Shown: piece by piece, positions 1 to 5,404 of the stretch
Position numbering within the stretch: the first letter of the stretch is position 1
How the letters are laid out: each line of letters starts with the position of its first letter
DNA from: Chloroflexota bacterium
GTDB taxonomy: Bacteria; Chloroflexota; UBA5177; JANWHV01
Reading direction: 5' to 3'
NCBI GenBank assembly: GCA_028287725.1
Contig: JAQBPC010000351.1
Coordinates: forward strand, 1-6,159
Length of the DNA stretch: 6,159 nt
Notes under the pieces: generated by a model
What the model saw: the letters and a program-made list of their open reading frames with translations, nothing else
Told to the model about the DNA's origin: nothing
Databases searched by the model: none
Program-made: the position numbers and the translations under genes

Positions 1-122
1 GCACCTGATGCGGACAAATCGTGGACAAGCTTCCCATCAAACCAGCCGATGCTGGGACTCCCGTCGGCAGCCTGAAAGCGACATATTGCTGCCGTGGTCG
101 GTACGCCTGATTCCGTCTGCAT
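1..122 (-). CDS. FAH-family hydrolase/isomerase, N-terminal fragment (cut by window edge)
   Basis: About 40 codons of a gene that runs off the left edge. The reading begins MQTESGVPTTAAICRF and continues with a segment in the order AADG, SIGWFDG, KLVHDLSASG. The pattern 'RF..ADG...G..DG..V.DLSAS' is typical of the N-terminal domain of fumarylacetoacetate hydrolase (FAH) family proteins, which cleave or isomerise beta-diketo acids and related aromatic-degradation intermediates. The catalytic metal-binding core lies outside the window, so the substrate cannot be named. I chose the ATG at 122 because a GCGGGAG ribosome binding site (129-135) sits 6 nt upstream of it. An in-frame ATG at 128 would leave no spacing, and an in-frame TGA closes the frame further upstream. 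The gene follows the propeller gene after 56 nt on the same strand. The family call rests on a short stretch and is inference. Confidence 0.62.
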   Translation of the reverse strand, partial: MQTESGVPTTAAICRFQAADGSPSIGWFDGKLVHDLSASG

Positions 123-128
123 TGACAT

Positions 129-135
129 CTCCCGC
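129..135 (-). promoter_or_regulatory. Ribosome binding site of the FAH-family gene
   Basis: The minus strand reads GCGGGAG, followed by 6 nt and then ATG at 122. This spacing decides between two in-frame ATGs: the one at 128 directly abuts the motif and would be poorly placed. Confidence 0.5.
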
Positions 136-178
136 GCTAACAAAGGTGCCGAATCACCAAATCACGCAAAAATATTTG

Positions 179-1390
179 TCATAGCCTTTGCCAATGCTCT
201 CCGTCGTCGGTTGTGCGGAAGAGGCCGCCAACACGTGATAGGTAGACGGAGCCATCGGGCGATGTGGTGATGAAGGTAATGTTTGATGACGTCAGGCCGA
301 GGCTGGCCGGTTCTTGCCAGCTCGTCCCATTATCGGTTGAGCGAAAGAGGTGCTGAAGCCCTGCGCACAACAAGGCATGCACGGTATGCGCACAGCCGAT
401 CACGATCGGATCCTTCATCTGGGCCGGAGCCAGCACTCGCCGCCAGGTCCGGCCGCCGTCTGTCGATCGTAAGAGTTGCGCAGTGGTACTGATGGAGCCG
501 ACGCCCGCAACGATCGTCGGTCCAGTCTTGCTCGCTACAGTCAGCACTGACGCGTCGTTCAGCCGCCGCTCAGGACCGATGAGGCTCCACGACGTACCGG
601 CGCTGTTTGAACGGTACAAACCCGGTTTCCCACGGAGCGGCGACACGGCGGCTACTATAGAGCCGTTCGGCAGGGCCGCGAGCGCTTGCACACTCCCCTC
701 AAAGGGAGGTGTGGATGCATCAGTTGGCGCCAGATGTGCGCCAGGTCCAACCGGCGCCCAGGCCATGCCGCCGTTGGTCGAACGATAAATTGGAACACCA
801 CAAACGAATGGTGCATGGTGCTTGGAGTTGATGACGGACAGCTCGTCAATGCAGGCGACAGCGGCATAGAGACCACTCGTCGTTCCTACCAGGGCGGTAA
901 CGTCGAACGACGTGCCGGGCAAGCCGTTACCACTGCCAAGCTGCCGCCAGGTCCTCCCGTCGTTGCCGCTCCGCAGGAGACCAAAGGTTGAGCCGATGCC
1001 GATACGCCCGATGCTTCCGCTACCAGCCAACAGCACATGTGGATGGAGGGGATCGCGGACGAAGTCTCCCATACGGTGCGTGAGGGGCTTGTCCAAGGCG
1101 GCAGCGAACCAGCAACGTCCCCCATCGATCGAACGCGCCATGTTCCCTTGGTCGGTCGAGCCGACGATTGTCGCCTGGTCAATGACCGTGAACCCGACCA
1201 GCGTTCCGACATGCCCGCATTGCGCCTGTAGCCCAGTCGCGATGGCGCTGCCAGGGATCTTCCAGCAGATGCCGGTCAGAAGCAGAGCGGCGGCCAGGGC
1301 AATTCGACGTTTGGCGGATCTGATTCCGCCAGCGCTTCGTTGATATGGCGGTTCGTGCAGTTTCATTGATCGCACATGCACGTAGAGCAT
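179..1390 (-). CDS. Exported seven-Asp-box (BNR) beta-propeller protein, function unknown
   Basis: A 403-residue protein. A basic stretch (K27-R29) precedes a hydrophobic segment at about 30-43 and an A-x-A site (A49-I50-A51), which together fit a Sec signal peptide. The rest carries seven copies of the Asp-box pattern R-S/T-x-x-x-G-x-x-W, at residues 86-94, 140-148, 203-211, 260-268, 308-316, 350-358 and 392-400. In the second and fourth copies the usual aspartate position is N. Seven boxes suggest a seven-bladed propeller, as in sortilin/BNR-like and YCF48-like proteins. There is no sialidase-type RIP motif or other catalytic signature, so a binding or scaffold role is more likely than hydrolysis. 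Six cysteines lie outside the signal region (C58, C93, C180, C197, C333, C342), compatible with disulfides outside the cytoplasm. Neither the ATG at 1390 nor the in-frame ATG at 1366 has a good ribosome binding site, so the start is uncertain. It lies 51 nt after the DUF1634 gene and may share its transcript. Confidence 0.82.
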   Translation of the reverse strand: MLYVHVRSMKLHEPPYQRSAGGIRSAKRRIALAAALLLTGICWKIPGSAIATGLQAQCGHVGTLVGFTVIDQATIVGSTDQGNMARSIDGGRCWFAAALDKPLTHRMGDFVRDPLHPHVLLAGSGSIGRIGIGSTFGLLRSGNDGRTWRQLGSGNGLPGTSFDVTALVGTTSGLYAAVACIDELSVINSKHHAPFVCGVPIYRSTNGGMAWAPVGPGAHLAPTDASTPPFEGSVQALAALPNGSIVAAVSPLRGKPGLYRSNSAGTSWSLIGPERRLNDASVLTVASKTGPTIVAGVGSISTTAQLLRSTDGGRTWRRVLAPAQMKDPIVIGCAHTVHALLCAGLQHLFRSTDNGTSWQEPASLGLTSSNITFITTSPDGSVYLSRVGGLFRTTDDGEHWQRL

Positions 1391-1441
1391 CCAACACTAT
1401 TTTTAGTCGAGATCATCGTGGTGATCAGAAACACGCCCGGT

Positions 1442-1825
1442 TTACCGGCTGCCAATGAGGACGCTTAAGCCCACGAGTGCCAGTACGATCGCGGCGAGCA
1501 CCACAAAGGGACGTTCCTTAGCGCGTGCGAAGAGAACCAGTGCTACTGCCTCCCGGACTACCGGCGTCGCAATAAGCACAGCCAGGGCCAGTCCCACCAC
1601 ACCCGTACCCGTGCCGTGCTCTAATGAGTGCCTAAGAGCGCCGGCGTTTAGTCCTTTACCGCCGTGCTCCCCCTGTATCAGCGATAGGACGAATCCCACT
1701 ACAAAGAGCGCCACGCTGACGCGTGCGCCATAGCCGAGCACCTTTCCAAGTACGGGGCTGGGATTTACCTTTGCCGCCACTAGGGTGTTGCCGTTCGGAT
1801 TCCCGATGTCCGGATTAGTAGCCAT
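1442..1825 (-). CDS. DUF1634 family membrane protein
   Basis: A 127-residue protein starting MATNPDIGNPNGN. After a polar N-terminus of about 28 residues it has three hydrophobic helices, at about 31-50, 73-92 and 105-124. A glycine/histidine-rich loop (52-76) follows helix 1 and a charged REA...RAKER stretch lies between helices 2 and 3. Size, helix number and the position directly after a TauE/SafE permease gene match the DUF1634 family, whose function is not established. I chose the ATG at 1825 because it shares one base with the permease stop (TGATG), a standard translational-coupling arrangement. The same frame stays open upstream to 2218, but that part lies inside the permease gene, is rich in Arg, His and Ser, and is not membrane-like, so it is a shadow. 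Likely role (inference): a small partner or regulatory subunit of the permease. Confidence 0.82.
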   Translation of the reverse strand: MATNPDIGNPNGNTLVAAKVNPSPVLGKVLGYGARVSVALFVVGFVLSLIQGEHGGKGLNAGALRHSLEHGTGTGVVGLALAVLIATPVVREAVALVLFARAKERPFVVLAAIVLALVGLSVLIGSR

Positions 1826-2616
1826 CACGCAATCGCCTTCTGCGCCATCTCGACGATCGATAGACCGATTGCGATCAGGAAGAAGATGCGTAACATTTTT
1901 GGCGTAATCTTCGGTGCGACTCGCGGGCCGAGCGACGCACCAATAAATATGCCGAGAATCACAGGCGCGGCGAGAATTGGATCGACGTTGCCTCGTTGAA
2001 CCTGAATTGCCGCGCTGGCGACCCCGGTGATGCCGATCATGAACGTGCTGGTTGCCGTGGCAATCTTGAGTGGCACGCCCATTAATGCAACCATGGCGGG
2101 AACTAGGACGATGCCGCCACCGACACCAAGCAAGCCGGAGACCACGCCGGCCAGTACTGAAATGACCAACCCAAGACGGATGTGTCCGATGGCATACGTG
2201 TCGCCGAGGCCCAGCCACTTAGCGAGCGGGTCAGCCGCGACGGTGCGTTCTTTCGAGCCGCGTAGCAAAGAAAATGCCGTGTAGACGAGCACTACGGCAA
2301 AGATGCCCGAGAGTACGCGCGGACTGAGGGTGCCGCCGAGCAACGTGCCGGCAATGGCGCCAATTACCGTCCCCGTTTCGAGCAGCATACCAAGCCGGAC
2401 GTTTGGTACTCCTCGCTTGAGATACCCGCTGCCTCCAGCGCTTGACGTGGCGATTACCGCCACGATGCTTGCGGCGACAGCGCGATGGACCGGCATGCCA
2501 AGGGGGCCACTCAGCATCGGCGTTACGAACAGTCCGCCGCCCAGTCCGAGAAGTGATCCGAGAAGGCCGGCGACAATCGATACCAGGCCCGCGGCGATAA
2601 TGTGCTCGACACTCAC
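1825..2616 (-). CDS. TauE/SafE family permease (probable sulfite/organosulfur anion transporter)
   Basis: A 263-residue integral membrane protein with about eight hydrophobic segments. It shows the internal duplication of the TauE/SafE (DUF81) family: residues 16-35 (AGLLGSLLGLGGG, then VTPM) and 156-175 (AGVVSGLLGVGGG, then LVPAM) are the same motif offset by exactly 140 residues. Each is followed by a short 'G-(M)P...A.A.S' segment (40-50 and 180-190). Characterised members move sulfite, sulfoacetate or other sulfonates, often outward. The substrate cannot be read from the sequence here. The start is a GTG at 2616 with only a loose G-rich stretch (GGTGGTGGGG) about 7 nt upstream. Its stop overlaps the start of the DUF1634 gene by one base. 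The 197-nt gap upstream and the candidate promoter in it suggest that this gene heads its own transcription unit rather than belonging to the lysine operon. Confidence 0.88.
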   Translation of the reverse strand: MSVEHIIAAGLVSIVAGLLGSLLGLGGGLFVTPMLSGPLGMPVHRAVAASIVAVIATSSAGGSGYLKRGVPNVRLGMLLETGTVIGAIAGTLLGGTLSPRVLSGIFAVVLVYTAFSLLRGSKERTVAADPLAKWLGLGDTYAIGHIRLGLVISVLAGVVSGLLGVGGGIVLVPAMVALMGVPLKIATATSTFMIGITGVASAAIQVQRGNVDPILAAPVILGIFIGASLGPRVAPKITPKMLRIFFLIAIGLSIVEMAQKAIA

Positions 2617-2688
2617 TCGATCGCCCCACCACCGTTACGATCCGCAGGCGCGTTGGCCGGAACCATGCTTGGGCGCCGTTGGGTCGAC

Positions 2689-2709
2689 AAGGACGCAGCA
2701 CAGCAGCGT
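2689..2709. repeat. 21-nt imperfect inverted repeat in the permease leader
   Basis: The plus strand reads GGACGC-A-GC-ACA-GC-A-GCGTCC. The outer 6-bp arms are perfectly complementary, then comes one A/A mismatch, then two more pairs around a 3-nt centre. It lies about 10-30 nt downstream of the candidate promoter's transcription start and about 70 nt before the permease GTG. It could be an operator or a leader hairpin. No run of U follows, so it does not look like an intrinsic terminator. Confidence 0.4.
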
Positions 2710-2724
2710 CCGCCGGGGAGCATT

Positions 2725-2752
2725 AACATATCAGGTAGTGTAGCAAAGACAA
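2725..2752 (-). promoter_or_regulatory. Candidate sigma70-type promoter for the permease-DUF1634 unit
   Basis: On the minus strand: TTGTCT (2752-2747), a 16-nt spacer, then TATGTT (2730-2725), with TG one base before the -10 element (extended -10 form). The match is moderate. It sits in the only sizeable gap between the lysine genes and the permease gene and points toward the permease, with a leader of roughly 100 nt. The remainder of the 2617-2813 gap holds no reading frame I can support and no clear terminator for the lys genes. Confidence 0.35.
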
Positions 2753-2813
2753 TGAGTGCGGCATGGTTCGCCGCGCCGGTCCACATCAGGCTTCGCGCCG
2801 AATGAAGGTTTGT

Positions 2814-2978
2814 CTACTCACCCCAGTCTTCTTCTTCTCGGGGAGCAAGCGCGAGGACGGGAGGATCGACCTGCAACAGCTCGAGCTCGGCGCCGCACTC
2901 TGGACACGTAAGGATTTCACCTTTGATTGCGGCGTTGGTCGTAATCGCAGCGGCACATTCTGGACATTCTGTGGTCAT
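2814..2978 (-). CDS. lysW: Lysine biosynthesis amino-group carrier protein LysW
   Basis: A 54-residue acidic protein starting MTTECPEC and ending in EDWGE. Two CPEC motifs (C5/C8 and C25/C28) form the zinc site of the LysW family. The C-terminal EDWGE is the diagnostic tail: the gamma-carboxyl of E54 is joined to the amino group of alpha-aminoadipate, and the acidic globular domain presents the substrate to LysZ, LysY, LysJ and LysK in turn. Length matches the family (about 54-56 residues). The ATG at 2978 is supported by an AAGGAAGGAA ribosome binding site 8 nt upstream. The gene is last in the lys cluster, 48 nt after lysK, and may have its own regulation (palindrome at 3006-3019). In many genomes lysW instead sits next to lysX, so this position is somewhat unusual. 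Identification is secure from the two zinc knuckles, the tail and the neighbours. Confidence 0.96.
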   Translation of the reverse strand: MTTECPECAAAITTNAAIKGEILTCPECGAELELLQVDPPVLALAPREEEDWGE

Positions 2979-2986
2979 CTGTGAGT

Positions 2987-2996
2987 TTCCTTCCTT
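2987..2996 (-). promoter_or_regulatory. Strong ribosome binding site of lysW
   Basis: The minus strand reads AAGGAAGGAA and ends 8 nt before the lysW ATG. The tandem AAGG is among the strongest such sites in the window. This fits the need for a carrier protein made in excess of its enzymes (inference). Confidence 0.65.
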
Positions 2997-3005
2997 AGAT
3001 TAAAT

Positions 3006-3019
3006 ACTATATCTATAGT
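3006..3019. repeat. Perfect 14-nt palindrome between lysK and lysW
   Basis: The plus strand reads ACTATA-TC-TATAGT, with 6-bp arms fully complementary around a 2-nt centre, inside the 48-nt lysK-lysW gap. It is AT-rich in otherwise GC-rich surroundings. On the minus strand it contains TATAGA and TATAGT, which resemble -10 elements, but I found no matching -35 at the right distance. It may be an operator, an operator overlapping a promoter, or an RNA processing or pausing site. Its function is not shown by the sequence. Confidence 0.4.
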
Positions 3020-3026
3020 GGGCCCG

Positions 3027-4112
3027 TCACGATGCCGTTGGCACGGCACGGTGAGATGTGGCGCCGACAGTGATTGCTAGCTCGTTGAGCACGCCGACAA
3101 GCACATCAATCGCGGACTGGTATTCAGACAGGCTGATATGCTCGTCCGGCGTATGATCGAGCGTCGAGTCCCCAGGTCCGTAGGCCAGCATCGGACATTG
3201 CCACGTTTGGTTGACTACGTTCATATCGCTCGTGCCGGTCTTGACGACGAAGCGCGGGTCGCCGCCCTGGTGCCTGATCGCCTGGATGAATGCGCGCGCA
3301 ACTGTCGTGTTCTTCGCCACCCTTACGGAGGGCTCGTATGCCGCGAATTCCAGCTCGGCGTCAACGGTTAGCCCTCGCAATACCTCCTGCCATGCATCTC
3401 CGTCGAACCCAGGTGGCAGCCGAAACCCCAACTGCAGCGTCGCGCGCTCGCGCATGCCATCCGTATGTGAGCTCATGGATCGGATTGATGGCGAAAGGCG
3501 TTCAAATGTGTTCGGCGGCCGATCCCTGTTCGCTTCCGCGACCGCGCCGAGTACCGATTGCCAGTATTCTACCGCGGCTTCGCAGGCGCCCTGCCGGTCG
3601 GATGCGGTATGCGAGCTATCGCGCGTGACCGTGTAGCGGACGAGAAGCCTGCCCTTGTAGCCGACCGTGATCCTATCCCAGGCGCTGGGCTCGCCGATGA
3701 TCGCGGCGTCCGGATTATACGCTTTCGCGATGTGCTTGGCGCCCGCGGAGCTTGCCGACTCTTCTTCGACGGCGCCGACGACGACGATGCGTCCAGCCAG
3801 CTTGACGCGGCTGGCAGCCGAGATAAAGGCGGCCAGCGGCCCCTTTGCGTCGACCGCACCGCGCCCATAGAGACGGCCATTCTCCACGCGGACAGGGATA
3901 TTGCCGGGAACAGTGTCCATGTGTCCGAGGAGAAGCACGGTCGGCCCGGTGGTTGGGTCTCCACGCTCGCCGATCACATTGCCCACGCCGTCGACCCAGC
4001 TCCTGAAGCCACGAACGGCCATCTCGTCGCAGAGGAAGCGTGCAACCTCCCCTTCCCGACCAGATAGGCTTTCAATGCGGAGCATGGTCTCCAGCAGCTC
4101 GACGTCATCCAT
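3027..4112 (-). CDS. lysK: [LysW]-lysine hydrolase LysK (M20 family metallo-hydrolase)
   Basis: A 361-residue protein (MDDVELLETMLRIESLSG) that releases lysine, or possibly ornithine, from the LysW C-terminus in the last pathway step. It has the M20/ArgE-DapE catalytic layout: H64 in GHMDTVPG, bridging D88 in GRGAVDAKG, catalytic E116 and metal ligand E117 in AVEEES, metal ligand E141 in IIGEPS, and C-terminal H320 in DHTPDEH. GYKGR (151-155) opens the dimerisation domain. Length fits LysK. I prefer the ATG at 4112: it overlaps the lysJ stop by 8 nt and has AGGCGG 9 nt upstream. The longer frame from 4160 adds 16 Arg-rich residues (MNRRYVCGSPVRRTRA) not seen in the family and overlaps lysJ by 56 nt. 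The LysK rather than ArgE/DapE assignment rests on the lysW, lysZ and lysJ neighbours. Confidence 0.93.
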   Translation of the reverse strand: MDDVELLETMLRIESLSGREGEVARFLCDEMAVRGFRSWVDGVGNVIGERGDPTTGPTVLLLGHMDTVPGNIPVRVENGRLYGRGAVDAKGPLAAFISAASRVKLAGRIVVVGAVEEESASSAGAKHIAKAYNPDAAIIGEPSAWDRITVGYKGRLLVRYTVTRDSSHTASDRQGACEAAVEYWQSVLGAVAEANRDRPPNTFERLSPSIRSMSSHTDGMRERATLQLGFRLPPGFDGDAWQEVLRGLTVDAELEFAAYEPSVRVAKNTTVARAFIQAIRHQGGDPRFVVKTGTSDMNVVNQTWQCPMLAYGPGDSTLDHTPDEHISLSEYQSAIDVLVGVLNELAITVGATSHRAVPTAS

Positions 4113-5325
4113 TGCGCGCGTCCGCCTGACCGGGCTGCCACAGACGTAGCGCCTGTTCAATCGTCGCCACTGCTTGCTGTACCTGTTCTTCGCTGATGAC
4201 GAGCGGCGGCAGCAGCCTTAATGTGGTGCTACCGGCCTGCAGGGCCAGGATTCCGCGCTCTTGCAGCGCGTTGAGTGTCGGTCTGACTCGGTCCCTTAGC
4301 TCGATGCCGATCATCAGACCCAGCCCACGTACTTCACGTATGACAGGAATATTGAGCGCCCGCAGCTGCTCGAGCATGGCCGCACCTGTCACTGCGGCGC
4401 GGTCGGGTAAGCCCTCCTCTTGCAGCACGCCTATCGTCGCGATACTCGCCGCGCATGCCAGCGGATTCCCGCCGAACGTCGAGCCATGCAGTCCAGGTCG
4501 CAAGCCGGTTATGCGGGGGCCGATTGCGACCGCGCCGATTGGAAAGCCACCCGCCATCGATTTCGCGACGCATAGCAGGTCGGGGACGATTGACTCATGT
4601 TCGCACGCAAACATGCGACCGGTACGGCCGAATCCTGTCTGGATTTCGTCGACAATCAGCATAGCGCCGCGCTGCCGGCATAGCTCCGCGACGGCAGCCA
4701 AGTAGCCTGGACTCGCGGGCCGCACGCCGCCTTCACCCTGAACAACTTCAACGATTACAGCGGCGGTTGTGTCGCTAATGGCCTCTTCCATGGCTGCAAG
4801 TCGGTCGTATGGTACGAACGTCGTACCAGGCACAAGTGGCTCAAAAGCCTGTCGGTATTGTGGTTCCCAGGTTGCGGACAGCGACCCCATGGTTCGACCA
4901 TGGAAGCCTCGTTGCGTCGCGACGACACCTGTTCGCCCTGTTGTCAGGCGCGCGAACTTGAGGGCAGCTTCGTTTGCCTCACTGCCGGAGTTGCAGAGAA
5001 AAAAGCGTTCGAGCCCAGCTGGAACAATCGACGCGAGCAGCTCAAGCAGCTCCGCCCGCCGGTCGTTGTAGAAGGCCTCCTGGCATGCGACGAGCGTTCC
5101 TGCCTGCCTGGCAATTGCCGCCGTCACCGCTGGATGTGCATGGCCAATGTTGGCCGTACCGTAGCCGGCCGTACAGTCTAAATAGCTCTTGCCAGTGTCG
5201 TCCCATACGACGGCGCCCTCGCCTCGCACGATGGTAACGTCGCGCTTCCCGTAGACGCCGCTGGTATAACGTGCCTCAACGTCACGGCTCGACGAGCGCA
5301 CGGCCGGACCTGCCGTTACAGCCAT
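4105..5325 (-). CDS. lysJ: [LysW]-aminoadipate semialdehyde transaminase LysJ
   Basis: A 406-residue class III PLP-dependent aminotransferase of the ArgD/LysJ type, converting the LysW-bound semialdehyde to LysW-lysine with glutamate as amino donor. Visible landmarks: GYGTANIGHAHP (54-65), GSEANEAA (114-121, phosphate binding), GFHGRT (140-145, aromatic stacking), EVVQGEGGV (193-201), D226 in IVDEIQTGFGRTG (contacts the PLP ring nitrogen), K255 in AKSMAGGFPIGA (Schiff-base lysine), T283 in GSTFGGNP, and R370 in LRLLPPL (substrate carboxylate). All key residues are intact and the length is normal. The ATG at 5325 has a consensus GGAGGT 6 nt upstream. The gene lies 79 nt after lysZ and overlaps lysK by 8 nt. 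ArgD-type activity on acetyl-ornithine cannot be excluded from the sequence alone; the LysW context favours LysJ. Confidence 0.93.
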   Translation of the reverse strand: MAVTAGPAVRSSSRDVEARYTSGVYGKRDVTIVRGEGAVVWDDTGKSYLDCTAGYGTANIGHAHPAVTAAIARQAGTLVACQEAFYNDRRAELLELLASIVPAGLERFFLCNSGSEANEAALKFARLTTGRTGVVATQRGFHGRTMGSLSATWEPQYRQAFEPLVPGTTFVPYDRLAAMEEAISDTTAAVIVEVVQGEGGVRPASPGYLAAVAELCRQRGAMLIVDEIQTGFGRTGRMFACEHESIVPDLLCVAKSMAGGFPIGAVAIGPRITGLRPGLHGSTFGGNPLACAASIATIGVLQEEGLPDRAAVTGAAMLEQLRALNIPVIREVRGLGLMIGIELRDRVRPTLNALQERGILALQAGSTTLRLLPPLVISEEQVQQAVATIEQALRLWQPGQADARNG

Positions 5326-5331
5326 TGCGCT

Positions 5332-5337
5332 ACCTCC
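5332..5337 (-). promoter_or_regulatory. Consensus ribosome binding site of lysJ
   Basis: The minus strand reads GGAGGT, 6 nt before the lysJ ATG at 5325. It fixes this start rather than any downstream methionine. The 79-nt lysZ-lysJ gap (5326-5404) shows no reading frame or clear hairpin. Confidence 0.7.
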
Positions 5338-5404
5338 AGCTCAATACCCCTGGTAAGAGTGTCGGTCAAATGCCCAAATTCTTGTTCGTGTGGGTGTAGC
5401 ACGC

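Noticed and set aside
1391..1441. GATCA...TGATC and ACTA-TTTT-TAGT small inverted repeats between DUF1634 and the propeller gene
   Set aside because: Arms of 4-5 bp are expected by chance, and neither forms a convincing terminator or operator.
1826..2218. N-terminal extension of the DUF1634 frame giving 258 residues
   Set aside because: It lies wholly inside the permease gene, has an Arg/His/Ser-rich composition typical of an out-of-frame shadow, and the ATG at 1825 with TGATG coupling is a better start.
2760..2813. Possible intrinsic terminator after lysW
   Set aside because: Only weak 4-bp stems (for example TTCG...CGAA) are present and no T-run follows.
3013..3021. CACTATAG (minus strand) resembling part of a T7-type phage promoter
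   Set aside because: Only about eight bases match, the upstream part of the consensus is missing, and there is no phage gene nearby.
4113..4160. Longer LysK start at 4160
   Set aside because: It adds 16 Arg-rich residues unlike the family and a 56-nt overlap with lysJ. The ATG at 4112 has a ribosome binding site and a normal short overlap.
5341..5369. TTGACC-17-TATTGA promoter-like sequence between lysZ and lysJ (minus strand)
   Set aside because: The hexamers and spacing look fair, but the transcription start would fall at or inside the lysJ ribosome binding site, leaving no usable leader. Probably chance.
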